64,000 nt of DNA from Pseudomonas sp. BN411 (GTDB taxonomy: Bacteria; Pseudomonadota; Gammaproteobacteria; Pseudomonadales; Pseudomonadaceae), in NCBI RefSeq assembly GCF_029871235.1, contig NZ_SSOM01000029.1, positions 53,815-117,814 on the forward strand, given 5' to 3'. Shown in pieces: positions 47,685-56,091 of this stretch (within the stretch, counting starts at the first letter, position 1; each line of letters begins with the position of its first letter). The position numbers and the translations under genes are program-made. A model generated the notes under the pieces. It saw only the letters and a program-made list of their open reading frames with translations. It did not search any database and was not told the DNA's origin.

Positions 47685-47912
47685 GCGGATCGCTCGATGC
47701 GGGAGGAGCGGCGATGCTAACACCGGCCAAGGCCCCGGACAGTCACGGCTCGCGCCATCCGGAGCGACGAATTGAGTTCTGCACGAAAAGTCGCCGAGCG
47801 AAGCCCAGGCAAGGCAAAAGTTGGTGAGGAAGCGGAGTTAACGACTGTTAATGAGCATTCCGAACCAAGTTTTAACGACGCATGGCCGAGCGCAGGCAGT
47901 TTTCGTCCGAAC

Positions 47913-49085
47913 TCAAGCCACCACCCGATTGCGGCCGAATGCCTTGCCTTCGTACAGGGCACGATCCGCATGCTCATACAGCTCATAGAGTTTGCCCAAC
48001 GGCATGCCCGGCTGCGGATGGACGCAGGCAACGCCAATGGACATGGTCAGCACTGGTGCCGTGGGTGAAGCCTCATGGCGGATGGACTGCTCTTCCAGCG
48101 TCGCCCGCAGCTTCTCGGCGCAGCGGCGCGCCTCCTGCTCCCCGATGTCATAGAGCAGCACGGCGAACTCCTCTCCCCCCAGGCGAACCGCCATATCCAG
48201 GGGCCGACGCGCGGTGCCTTCGAGCACACGGGCGACTTGCTGCAACACCAGGTCGCCGGCCTGATGGCCGTAGCGGTCGTTATAGGCCTTGAAGTGGTCG
48301 ACGTCGCAGAGCAACAGGGCCAGGCCGTGCCGTTCACGCTGGGCCTGGCGCCATAGACGCTCCAACTGCCTATTGAAACTGCGGCGGTTGTACAGGCCGG
48401 TCAGGCTGTCGTGATCCGCCAGTACCCGCATCAGGCGGCTGATGAGGAAATGCTCGCGGGATTTGAACTCCAGCAGGTAGCAACCGACTGCACCGGCGAT
48501 GTTGCCAAACAGCAGGAACAGCAGGTTGTTGATCAGCCTTGGCCAGGGCAGTCCGGCCCAGAGTTCCAGCCCCACATAGGCCAACAGGATCACCAGGGAA
48601 ACGCCCAGCGCCTCCACCAACCGCAGCCCCACCAGGAAGTAGGCGGCCATGCAGACCAGCAACAGGCCCTCGTAGGGGAAGGACGGATCGCTGCGATGGG
48701 CGATGGCCACCACCGCCCCGGCGCCCACGCCCAGGGAACCAATGCAGACCAGGCTCAGGGGGGCCAGCAGGTGCCGATGGCGGCGTTGGAGCATCAGCAC
48801 GCCGCAGCCCAGCAGCAGTCCCAGCACGCCGAGCCGAACGGCCAGCATCCACCAGCGCGTCTCACTGCTGATCAGGTAGAAATCGAGCACGGCAAATGCC
48901 AGCCAGATCAGCAGGCCAGCACTCAGGGCGATGCGTTTGAGGTCGAAGTTCTCTTCGAGGAAATAATCGCGGTACTCGCGCTCCAGCGAGCGCGTGAAGC
49001 GGAGATGCCGGAATCCCAGGGCCAGTTGGTCGGCATAGGGATTGGGACGAACGTCATTGAGCCAGGCAGTATTGTTGTAGGACAC
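47913..49085 (-). CDS. Membrane diguanylate cyclase (GGDEF domain)
   Basis: A 390-residue protein with about six membrane segments (about residues 50-215), then a GGDEF domain with the active-site form GGEEF in AVRLGGEEFAVLLYD. The preceding RPLD, five residues upstream, is an intact RxxD product-inhibition site. It should therefore make c-di-GMP and be feedback-controlled. The start is a GTG at 49085 behind AAGGGG. It is about 4 kb from the c-di-GMP receptor gene lapD. The signal for the membrane part is unknown. Confidence 0.9.
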   Translation of the reverse strand: MSYNNTAWLNDVRPNPYADQLALGFRHLRFTRSLEREYRDYFLEENFDLKRIALSAGLLIWLAFAVLDFYLISSETRWWMLAVRLGVLGLLLGCGVLMLQRRHRHLLAPLSLVCIGSLGVGAGAVVAIAHRSDPSFPYEGLLLVCMAAYFLVGLRLVEALGVSLVILLAYVGLELWAGLPWPRLINNLLFLLFGNIAGAVGCYLLEFKSREHFLISRLMRVLADHDSLTGLYNRRSFNRQLERLWRQAQRERHGLALLLCDVDHFKAYNDRYGHQAGDLVLQQVARVLEGTARRPLDMAVRLGGEEFAVLLYDIGEQEARRCAEKLRATLEEQSIRHEASPTAPVLTMSIGVACVHPQPGMPLGKLYELYEHADRALYEGKAFGRNRVVA

Positions 49086-49197
49086 GTCCACCCCTTCTGT
49101 CGGAGGCCTCTGACGCACATTAGCCGGTCGTGCGCCGCGTCACAAGTTCGTCGTTTTGCCCCGTCATTTTATCGACGCCGGAATGGCCGGCGTCGAA

Positions 49198-51327
49198 TCA
49201 AGCCTCGAACTCCGCCTGCAGGGCCGCGCGTACGCAATGCAGCACGCCATCAGGCACGCGACCGGCGAACAGCTCTGCCACCTCGGCCACAGGCGGCAGT
49301 TCGCCTTCGCCGTCGAGGAAGGCGTCCTGAATCTCGCCCAGCAGCTCTTCCGGCAGGTCCAGCGCCTGTTCCAGACTCAATTGCTGATTGCCGATGGTCT
49401 CGGCCAGCAAGCTGTAGACGTTCTTCTCACTGCAATTGAGCTGACGGGCGATCTGCGCCGGTGTCATGCCCGCACGGGCCAGGCTCACCAGTTCATGGCG
49501 CAGGTCGGTGACGGCACGCGGTGCCTCACCGGCGCCATTGCCGTTGAGCACTTCGAGGAAGGCCTCGCCATAACGCTCCAGCTTGCGCGCGCCCACGCCG
49601 CTGACCTGGGCCATTTCAGAGAGGCTGCGCGGCTTGCTGCGGAGCATTTCCAGCAGGGTCGCGTCAGGGAAGATGACGTAGGGCGGCACGCTGTGCTCTT
49701 CCGCCAGCTTGCGACGCAGCGTACGCAGGGCTTCCCACTGCTCGCGCTCTTCGCCACGCACCAGTTGGCTGGCGGCGCTGGCGGTGGGTTTGGGTGCCTT
49801 GGTCGACAGGTCCCGACGCAGCTCCAGTTGCACCTCGCCACGCAGCAGCGGGCGGCAGGCCTCGGTCAGGCGCAGGCCGCCGAAGCCTTCCAGGTCGACG
49901 TCCGCCAGGCCGCGGGCCACCAACTGGCGGTACAGGGTGCGCCAATCGCCTTCGGAAAGGTTCTTGCCCATGCCGAACACCGAGAGGTGCTGATGGCCCG
50001 AAGACCGCACCTTCTCGTTGTCTCGTCCGAGCAACAGATCCACCAGATGGCCGACGCCGTAGCGCTGGCCGCTGCGGTGGATGGTCGAGAGCGCCAGACG
50101 CGCGGGCTCTGTGGCGTCCCAGGTCTGCACGCCGTCGGTGCAGATATCGCAGTGGCCACAGGGCTGCGGCAGTTCTTCGTCGAAGTAGGCCAGCAGCGCT
50201 TGCCGGCGGCAGCGGGTTTCCTCGCAGAGCGACAGCATCGCGTCCAGCTTGTGCTGTTCGATGCGCTTGTGCCGCTCGTCACCCTCCGAGTTGCTCAGCA
50301 TCTGCTTGAGCAGCAGCACGTCCTGCAGCCCATAGGCCATCCAGGCATCCGCAGGCAGGCTGTCCCGGCCGGCGCGGCCAGTTTCCTGGTAATAGGCTTC
50401 GAGGGACTTGGGCAGGTCCAGGTGGGCCACGAAGCGCACGTTGGGCTTGTCGATGCCCATGCCGAAGGCAATCGTGGCAACCATGATCAGCCCTTCCTCA
50501 TTGAGGAAACGCTTCTGGTGGAAGGCTCGCAGGTCGTTGGACAGGCCCGCGTGATACGGCAGCGCCGGGAACCCCTGCTCGGAAAGGAAGGCCGCCACCT
50601 CCTCCACCTTCTTGCGCGACATGCAGTAGACGATGCCCGCATCGCCGCGTCGCTCAGCGAGGAAGCCCAGCAGCTGCTTGCGCGGCTGATCCTTCGCGAC
50701 GATGCGATAGAAGATGTTCGGGCGGTCGAAGCTGGAGAGGAAACGCTCAGCGTTCTGCAAGTGCAGGCGCTGCACCATCTCTTCGCGGGTCCGCATATCG
50801 GCGGTGGCGGTCAGCGCCATGCGCGGCACGTTCGGGAAGAGCTCTGCCAGTTGGCCCAGCTGCAGGTACTCGGGGCGGAAATCATGGCCCCATTGGGACA
50901 CGCAGTGGGCTTCATCGATGGCGAAGAGGCCGATCTGCAGCCGCTGGAGGAAGGCCAGCATGCGCGGTTGCACCAGGCGTTCCGGAGCGAGATAGAGCAG
51001 CTTGATCTCGCCCTGGCGCAGACGATCGGCAATTTCCCGCTGGGCTTCCGCGGACAGTGTGGAATTCAGCGCCACGGCCGGCACGCCCAGTTCGTCCAAG
51101 GTGGCGACCTGGTCCTCCATCAGGGCGATCAGCGGCGAAACCACCACCGTCAGGCCCTCGCGCAGCAGCGCCGGTACCTGGTAGCAGAGCGACTTGCCAC
51201 CACCGGTGGGCATCAGCACCAGGGCATCGCCACCCGAGGCTACACGTTCGATGATCGAGGCCTGGTTGCCGCGGAAAGCGTCGTAGCCGAATACGTCTTT
51301 GAGGATGCGCAGTGCCTGGTCGAGCAT
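49198..51327 (-). CDS. recQ: ATP-dependent DNA helicase RecQ
   Basis: A 709-residue 3'-5' helicase. Walker A is TGGGKS (residues 41-46) and the DEAH box sits in [19 protein letters not shown]. The helicase C domain shows [19 protein letters not shown] and QETGRAGRD. The RQC zinc cysteines are in [10 protein letters not shown] and CGHCDIC, and an HRDC domain follows near residue 530. The C-terminal ~90 residues (after the HRDC) carry a helix-turn-helix-like [20 protein letters not shown]. The start at 51327 gives the usual N-terminus; an upstream in-frame extension is unlikely. Confidence 0.97.
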   Translation of the reverse strand: MLDQALRILKDVFGYDAFRGNQASIIERVASGGDALVLMPTGGGKSLCYQVPALLREGLTVVVSPLIALMEDQVATLDELGVPAVALNSTLSAEAQREIADRLRQGEIKLLYLAPERLVQPRMLAFLQRLQIGLFAIDEAHCVSQWGHDFRPEYLQLGQLAELFPNVPRMALTATADMRTREEMVQRLHLQNAERFLSSFDRPNIFYRIVAKDQPRKQLLGFLAERRGDAGIVYCMSRKKVEEVAAFLSEQGFPALPYHAGLSNDLRAFHQKRFLNEEGLIMVATIAFGMGIDKPNVRFVAHLDLPKSLEAYYQETGRAGRDSLPADAWMAYGLQDVLLLKQMLSNSEGDERHKRIEQHKLDAMLSLCEETRCRRQALLAYFDEELPQPCGHCDICTDGVQTWDATEPARLALSTIHRSGQRYGVGHLVDLLLGRDNEKVRSSGHQHLSVFGMGKNLSEGDWRTLYRQLVARGLADVDLEGFGGLRLTEACRPLLRGEVQLELRRDLSTKAPKPTASAASQLVRGEEREQWEALRTLRRKLAEEHSVPPYVIFPDATLLEMLRSKPRSLSEMAQVSGVGARKLERYGEAFLEVLNGNGAGEAPRAVTDLRHELVSLARAGMTPAQIARQLNCSEKNVYSLLAETIGNQQLSLEQALDLPEELLGEIQDAFLDGEGELPPVAEVAELFAGRVPDGVLHCVRAALQAEFEA

Positions 51328-51464
51328 GGGGGTCTCCGGAACAAGCCGCGCATTATACGTCAGCCGCACCGGCAATTTGGCCACGCCTATCGCCCGCGCC
51401 TTTTGCCGCGAACCTCGCACTCGACTAGAATTCAGCGTCGTTTATTCCTCAAGGTAGTCCCACG

Positions 51465-52052
51465 ATGTCCTTCGCTGAGCAACTGTCCCGCCTGCAAGCT
51501 TTTCTCGACGCCGATGATCTGCACGAAGAGGCTCTGGACTATGTGGCCACCCATGGCTACCTGAGTGCCCTGTCGATCTGCCCGGACCAGGTGCCCGAGC
51601 GCGAATGGATCGACGCCCTCTTCTCCGAGCCGCCGCACTATCGCAGCGACGCCGAGCGCGAAGAGATCGAATCCACCCTGCTGGCCCTCAAGGCCCACAT
51701 CGCCCGCCAACTGGCCAGCGACGAAGACCCCGAAATGCCCTGCGACCTGGACCTGGGCGAGGACCCGGACGATTCCGACCTGCGCGGCTGGTGCATCGGT
51801 TTCATGGAAGGCGTGTTCCTGCGCGAGGAAACCTGGTTCGAGAACGCCGAAGAGGAAGTCAGCGAACTGCTGCTGCCGATCATGGTGGGCTCGGGCCTGT
51901 TCGACGAGCAGCCCGAATTCGCCGAGATCGCCAAGGACCGCAACCTGGTGGACGAAATGGTCGAGCAGATCCCCGAACTGCTGACCGCCCTCTTCCTGCT
52001 CTGCAACGCACCAGAAGAAAAACCCGCGCTGCTCAAGCCCCGCCACCACTAA
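51465..52052 (+). CDS. UPF0149 / YecA-like protein
   Basis: A 195-residue acidic protein of the UPF0149 (YgfB/YecA) family, with LDDLHEEALDYVATHGYLSA-type start (here LDADDLHEEALDYVATHGYL) and WCIGFMEGVFLREETWF. It lacks the C-terminal SEC-C zinc motif of longer YecA proteins. It is followed 9 bp later by the YbaN-like gene, so the two are probably cotranscribed. The function is not established. Confidence 0.85.
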   Translation: MSFAEQLSRLQAFLDADDLHEEALDYVATHGYLSALSICPDQVPEREWIDALFSEPPHYRSDAEREEIESTLLALKAHIARQLASDEDPEMPCDLDLGEDPDDSDLRGWCIGFMEGVFLREETWFENAEEEVSELLLPIMVGSGLFDEQPEFAEIAKDRNLVDEMVEQIPELLTALFLLCNAPEEKPALLKPRHH

Positions 52053-52061
52053 GGCCGGCGC

Positions 52062-52463
52062 ATGGCGCACAGCGATATCCAGCAGCAGCGCCACCCGGCG
52101 CTGCGCATGGTCCTCCTGATCATCGGCTGGCTCAGTGTCGCCCTGGGCGTGATCGGCATCTTCGTGCCGGTCCTGCCCACCACGCCCTTCCTGCTGCTCG
52201 CCGCGGCCTGCTTCGTACGCAGCTCGCGGCGTTTCTACCTCTGGCTGGTGGAACACCCGAAGCTCGGCCCCTGGATTCGCGATTATCTGGAGGGCCAGGG
52301 CATTCCCCTCAAGGGCAAGGTCTACGCCCTGGTACTGATGTGGGCCAGTATCACCCTCTCCTGCTTCCTCGTGCCCCTGCCCTGGGCCCGCGGATTCATG
52401 CTCACCAGCGCCGTACTGGTCAGCATTTATATCCTTCGCCAGAAAACCCTGCGCAGCCACTGA
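52062..52463 (+). CDS. YbaN-family inner-membrane protein (DUF454)
   Basis: A 133-residue protein with three or four membrane segments. The DUF454 core is VALGVIGIFVPVLPTTPFLL followed by AAACFVRSSRRFYLWL and the C-terminal WLEHP-like LVEHPKLGPWI. The function is unknown. It lies between the UPF0149 gene and lapG. Confidence 0.88.
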   Translation: MAHSDIQQQRHPALRMVLLIIGWLSVALGVIGIFVPVLPTTPFLLLAAACFVRSSRRFYLWLVEHPKLGPWIRDYLEGQGIPLKGKVYALVLMWASITLSCFLVPLPWARGFMLTSAVLVSIYILRQKTLRSH

Positions 52464-52490
52464 ATCCAGCTCCGGCAAATCATGGATTCC

Positions 52491-52502
52491 CGCCTAGACT
52501 CT
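52491..52502 (+). promoter_or_regulatory. Promoter-like element CGCCTAGACTCT upstream of lapG (copy 2)
   Basis: Identical 12-mer to 20673-20684, again with GGCAAAT a short way upstream. CTAGACT resembles a sigma-S -10. Transcription would start about 20 nt before the lapG ATG. Confidence 0.4.
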
Positions 52503-52528
52503 GAGCATCCTGGGCGGAGAGACGGCTG

Positions 52529-53224
52529 ATGCGGCAACGCTGGGCGGCAATCGGACTGCGGCAACCCTCGTGGCTGGCATGGCAAGGCAGCTGCCTGCTC
52601 GCAGGCCTGCTGCTCTGCTTGGCCAGCGTGCTGGCCAACTGGGATTTCGACCTGATCCTGCAGAACGCCACCAAGCGCTATGGCGACCTTGGCCCCGCAA
52701 AAGGGCGCATCCTCGCCTGGAGCGAGCTGATCCAGGCCAGCATCGACCTGCCCGAAGGCGAGAAGCTCACAGCAGTCAACCGCTTCTTCAACCGCCAGCT
52801 CCGTTTCACCGACGATATCCGCACCTGGCGCCAGAACGACTACTGGGCCACCCCCGTCGAGGCCCTGATCAAGGGTGCCGGCGATTGCGAGGACTACTCC
52901 ATCGCCAAGTACTTCACCCTGCGCCGCCTCGGCATCCCCGCCGAGAAGCTGCGCATCACCTACGTCAAGGCCCTGCGCCAGAACCAGGCGCACATGGTCC
53001 TCACCTATTACAAGACGCCCACCGCCGATCCCCTGGTGCTGGACAACCTGATCGGCGAGATACGTCCGGCGTCGCAGCGCACCGACCTCTTGCCCGTGTA
53101 CGCCTTCAACGCCGAAGGCCTCTACACCGGTGCCAAGCGTGCCGGGGATACCAAGAAACTGTCGCGCTGGCAGGACCTGCTGAAAAAAATGAGAGCCGAA
53201 GGCTTCGCCATTGGAGAGGGTTAG
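52529..53224 (+). CDS. lapG: Periplasmic adhesin protease LapG
   Basis: A 231-residue transglutaminase-like cysteine protease with an N-terminal export helix (WQGSCLLAGLLLCLASVLA). The catalytic triad is Cys120 (GDCEDYS), His155 (AHMVLTYY) and Asp172 (VLDNL); the 35- and 17-residue spacings equal those of characterised LapG proteins. LapG clips the N-terminal region of a large surface adhesin and releases it when c-di-GMP is low. lapD follows after 3 bp, and the presumed substrate is encoded at 56092-64000. Confidence 0.95.
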   Translation: MRQRWAAIGLRQPSWLAWQGSCLLAGLLLCLASVLANWDFDLILQNATKRYGDLGPAKGRILAWSELIQASIDLPEGEKLTAVNRFFNRQLRFTDDIRTWRQNDYWATPVEALIKGAGDCEDYSIAKYFTLRRLGIPAEKLRITYVKALRQNQAHMVLTYYKTPTADPLVLDNLIGEIRPASQRTDLLPVYAFNAEGLYTGAKRAGDTKKLSRWQDLLKKMRAEGFAIGEG

Positions 53225-53227
53225 CCC

Positions 53228-55174
53228 ATGTCGTTACTCAAGCAACTGTTCCTGGCCATCTGCCTGCTGCTCGCGCTGGCCTTCGCCGGCAGCTTCCTCG
53301 CGGGCGTGGAAAGTTCCCGCGAGCAGTTGCTCAGCCAGTTGCGCTCACACGCCCAGGACGCCGCTACCGCCCTCGGCCTGTCCATGACGCCCCACGTTGA
53401 CGACCCGGCGATGATCGAGCTGATGGTCAGCTCCATCTTCGACAGCGGCTACTTCGCCAGCATCCGCGTGGTTCGCATCCCCGATGGCGGAGTGATCGCC
53501 GAACGCCGCACGACCACCACCAGCGACCAAGTGCCGGGCTGGTTCGCCCATCTGGTCAACCTGCGGCCCCAGGGCGGCGACGCGCTGATCATGCGTGGCT
53601 GGCAGCAGGCCGCGCGCGTGGAGGTGCTCAGCCATCCGCAGTTCGCCTTGGCCAAGCTCTGGGATAGCGCCATCGGCAGCCTCGCCTGGCTGCTGCTCTG
53701 CGGCCTGGTCAGCGCCCTGGTCGGTGCCTGGCTGCTGCGCACGCAACTGCGCCCGCTGGACAACATGGTGCAGCAGGCCGAGGCCATCAGCCGCCGCGAA
53801 TTCCTTGCCCTGCCCAAGGTACCGCGCACCCCGGAACTGCGCCGCGTAGTGCTGGCCATGAACCAGATGGTGGACAAGCTGCGCAACCTCTTCGCGGAAG
53901 AAGCCGCGCGTAGCGAACGTCTGCGCGAAGAGGCATACCAGGACAGCCTCACCGGCCTGGCCAACCGCCGTCAGTTCGATATCCGCCTCGCCAACCAACT
54001 GGTGCCCAACGACCAGAACGCCGCCGGCTACCTCGTGCTGTTGCGGGTCAACGACCTCGGCGGGCTCAACCAGCGCCTCGGCGGCCAGCGCACCGACGCG
54101 CTGATCCGCGATATCGGGGAAATCCTCGGCAATCTGGTGCAGAAAAGAGGCAATCCTGACTGGCTGGCTTCGCGCAGCCGCGGCGGCGAGTTCGCCCTGC
54201 TCTGCCCCGGCCTCACCGGGGAAGACACCGAACAACTGGCAGCCGATCTCGCCAATCAACTGGAAAACCTGCATGCCACCGGTGCCAGCGACCGCAGTCC
54301 GGTCGCCCTGCTCGGCATCGCCGCCTACCGGCCGGGTGAAGACATCCAGCGGGTGATGAGCCGCGCCGACCAGGCCCTGGCCCAGGCAGCGCAAGGCACC
54401 GACCGCCCCTGGGTGCGCCTGGACGACTTCGACGCCGCGCCAGGCCAGAGCCTGCACGACTGGCGCGCCTGGATCGACGACGCGCTGAGCAAGGGCAAGC
54501 TGCGTCTCTACTTCCAGCCGGTGAGCCTCTGCACAAACACCGCCGAAACCCTGCACCACAAAGTGCTGGCACGCCTGCTGGATCCCCAGGGTGAAGCCGT
54601 GCCCGCCGGGCGTTTCCTGCCCTGGATCGAGCGCCTGGGCTGGTCCGCACGCTTCGACCTGGCAATGCTCGAACACTGCCTGGCACACCTGCAGCAGACA
54701 CCATCGCGCATCGCCCTCAGCCTGTCCGCCGCCAGCCTGCGCCCGGGCGAACACCGTGAGCGCCTGCTCGCATTGCTCAAGTCCCATCCCCAGCAGGCGG
54801 AGCTGCTCACCCTGGAGCTGGACGAGCGCCACCTGCCACCGGCCAACGAACTCGGGCAGCTCTGCCAGGCGATCCGTGAAACCGGTTACGGCGTCGGCCT
54901 GCAGCACTTCGGCGGACGCTTCAGCCTGATCGGCAACCTCGCCCACCTGGGCCTCGCCTACCTGAAGATCGACGGCACCTACATCCGCGCCATCGACCTG
55001 GAAAGCGACAAGCGCCTGTTCATCGAAGCCCTGTTCCGCGCCACCAACAGCATCGACCTGCCGCTGATCGCAGAGATGGTGGAGTCCCAGGGTGAATTGG
55101 ATGTGCTGAGGGAACTGGGCATCCAGGGCGCCATGGGCCGCCTGATCGGCGCACCGGCGCCATGGCATGGATGA
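53228..55174 (+). CDS. lapD: c-di-GMP receptor LapD
   Basis: A 648-residue inner-membrane receptor. Two membrane segments (about residues 5-25 and 150-170) flank a periplasmic LapD_MoxY domain. A HAMP segment (LRPLDNMVQQAEAISRREFL), a degenerate GGDEF domain (RGGEF instead of GGDEF) and a degenerate EAL domain (KVL in place of EAL) follow. These substitutions match those in known LapD, which binds c-di-GMP but neither makes nor degrades it. When bound it sequesters LapG in the periplasm and keeps the adhesin on the cell. Confidence 0.95.
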   Translation: MSLLKQLFLAICLLLALAFAGSFLAGVESSREQLLSQLRSHAQDAATALGLSMTPHVDDPAMIELMVSSIFDSGYFASIRVVRIPDGGVIAERRTTTTSDQVPGWFAHLVNLRPQGGDALIMRGWQQAARVEVLSHPQFALAKLWDSAIGSLAWLLLCGLVSALVGAWLLRTQLRPLDNMVQQAEAISRREFLALPKVPRTPELRRVVLAMNQMVDKLRNLFAEEAARSERLREEAYQDSLTGLANRRQFDIRLANQLVPNDQNAAGYLVLLRVNDLGGLNQRLGGQRTDALIRDIGEILGNLVQKRGNPDWLASRSRGGEFALLCPGLTGEDTEQLAADLANQLENLHATGASDRSPVALLGIAAYRPGEDIQRVMSRADQALAQAAQGTDRPWVRLDDFDAAPGQSLHDWRAWIDDALSKGKLRLYFQPVSLCTNTAETLHHKVLARLLDPQGEAVPAGRFLPWIERLGWSARFDLAMLEHCLAHLQQTPSRIALSLSAASLRPGEHRERLLALLKSHPQQAELLTLELDERHLPPANELGQLCQAIRETGYGVGLQHFGGRFSLIGNLAHLGLAYLKIDGTYIRAIDLESDKRLFIEALFRATNSIDLPLIAEMVESQGELDVLRELGIQGAMGRLIGAPAPWHG

Positions 55175-55218
55175 AGCGGGCAGCGGTTTGCGAGCCTGCG
55201 ATCCCCGCGCTGCCCTGC

Positions 55219-55306
55219 CGTAGGTTGGCGCAGAGCGGAGCGAAGCCCAACGATGCACGCACAAACTCCGAACGTTGGGCTTCGCGTAGCTCAGCCGCAA
55301 CCTACG
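55219..55306. repeat. Intergenic inverted repeat, GTAGGTTGG family
   Basis: The outer arms CGTAGGTTG and CAACCTACG enclose inner perfect arms CGAAGCCCAACG (55241-55252) and CGTTGGGCTTCG (55273-55284). It lies after lapD in the non-coding stretch 55175-55690. Confidence 0.75.
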
Positions 55307-55426
55307 AAAAGATGTGATTGTGGCAGCGAACTCATTTGAACTTGGGAAACCACGTCCTGAGGGCGTGGTCATGAGTCATCGGCTCTGCCTGTGACGATTG
55401 GGATGCCGGGTTATCAGGATGACGTT

Positions 55427-55505
55427 CGTAGGATGTGGTGGAGCGAAGCGATACCCATCGACTCTGCAAAACAGCATGGGTATCGCAGGCTCAACCCATC
55501 CTACG
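55427..55505. repeat. Intergenic inverted repeat, GTAGGATGGGTTGAGCG family, copy 3
   Basis: The outer arms CGTAGGATG and CATCCTACG enclose inner arms GCGATACCCAT and ATGGGTATCGC, as in copy 1 at 17462-17550. Confidence 0.75.
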
Positions 55506-55576
55506 TTGCTACGTCGTCGTGGCCAGTTTCGTCGCAGGAAGGAACTCTGGGAAAAATCCCGCCAGTGCTCCCGGAA

Positions 55577-55640
55577 TTGCTCGTGGCTTCGATTTTCCAG
55601 GCGGCACCGAAATGCCCCCCCTTCTAGGGGCCACGAGCAA
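55577..55640. repeat. 11-bp inverted repeat before the small adhesin-linked gene
   Basis: TTGCTCGTGGC and GCCACGAGCAA are perfect arms 42 nt apart, in the stretch between lapD and the small leftward gene. Eight As (55673-55680) next to it give a T-run on the minus strand that may terminate the leftward transcript. Confidence 0.5.
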
Positions 55641-55690
55641 GTCCACGTGCTACGAATCTGGATGTTTACTCGAAAAAAAAGCCTGGCCGC

Positions 55691-56029
55691 TCAATACGGC
55701 AAGCGGTAGTCCTCGGAAACCAGCTCCCCCAGATCTCCCACCTGGGAGCGGGTGTTGGCGCGGTGCTGGAGTTTGTGGCGGGCGGGGGCTGGCAGGTCGG
55801 TGTAATTCATCACGCCCCGACTCACCAGCACCTGCACCAGATCCTCGATGACCCGCACCAGCTCCAGGTCTGAATACTGTAGGGACATCAGGTGATCATG
55901 CAGGCTGCGGCTGGCGAACCAGGTCCGGACTTCCGGATCGCTGGCCGGCATGCTCTGGGTCATGCTGTCGAAGGGTTCGTGCTCCACCCGCAGAACCCTG
56001 CCCTTCTCGTCTCTCTGCACATAAACCAT
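55691..56029 (-). CDS. Small conserved-type protein cotranscribed with the adhesin
   Basis: A 112-residue soluble protein without signal peptide, starting MVYVQRDEKGRVLRVEHEPF and containing LELVRVIEDLVQVLVSRGVM, then NYTDLPAPARHKLQHRANTR. GAGGAAGGAA precedes the ATG. It lies 62 bp downstream of the giant adhesin on the same strand, the two separated by a strong hairpin. I recall similar proteins in pseudomonads mislabelled as tryptophan synthase beta-like, but nothing here supports that enzyme. Its place next to the adhesin and lapGD suggests a role in that system; the role is unknown. Confidence 0.7.
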   Translation of the reverse strand: MVYVQRDEKGRVLRVEHEPFDSMTQSMPASDPEVRTWFASRSLHDHLMSLQYSDLELVRVIEDLVQVLVSRGVMNYTDLPAPARHKLQHRANTRSQVGDLGELVSEDYRLPY

Positions 56030-56058
56030 GGTTCCTTCCTCACTCCCGTTCCAATGCC

Positions 56059-56081
56059 GGGCCCGCCGCGAGGGCGGGCCC
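56059..56081. repeat. Strong hairpin between adhesin and small gene
   Basis: GGGCCCGCC, a 5-nt loop, GGCGGGCCC, with no T-run on the minus strand. It may reduce transcript passage or protect the adhesin mRNA end rather than terminate fully. Confidence 0.7.
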
Positions 56082-56091
56082 GCGACGCAGG

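Noticed and set aside
49156..51564. Plus-strand frame of 802 codons across recQ
   Set aside because: Lies exactly opposite recQ, whose motifs are intact; the amino-acid pattern is the usual antisense pattern rich in Gln, His and Arg.
53345..55372. Minus-strand frame of 675 codons across lapD
   Set aside because: lapD carries all its domains on the plus strand; the opposite frame is an artefact of codon bias.
55691..56029. Annotation as tryptophan synthase beta-like protein
   Set aside because: 112 residues with none of the pyridoxal-phosphate motifs of TrpB; that label cannot be supported.
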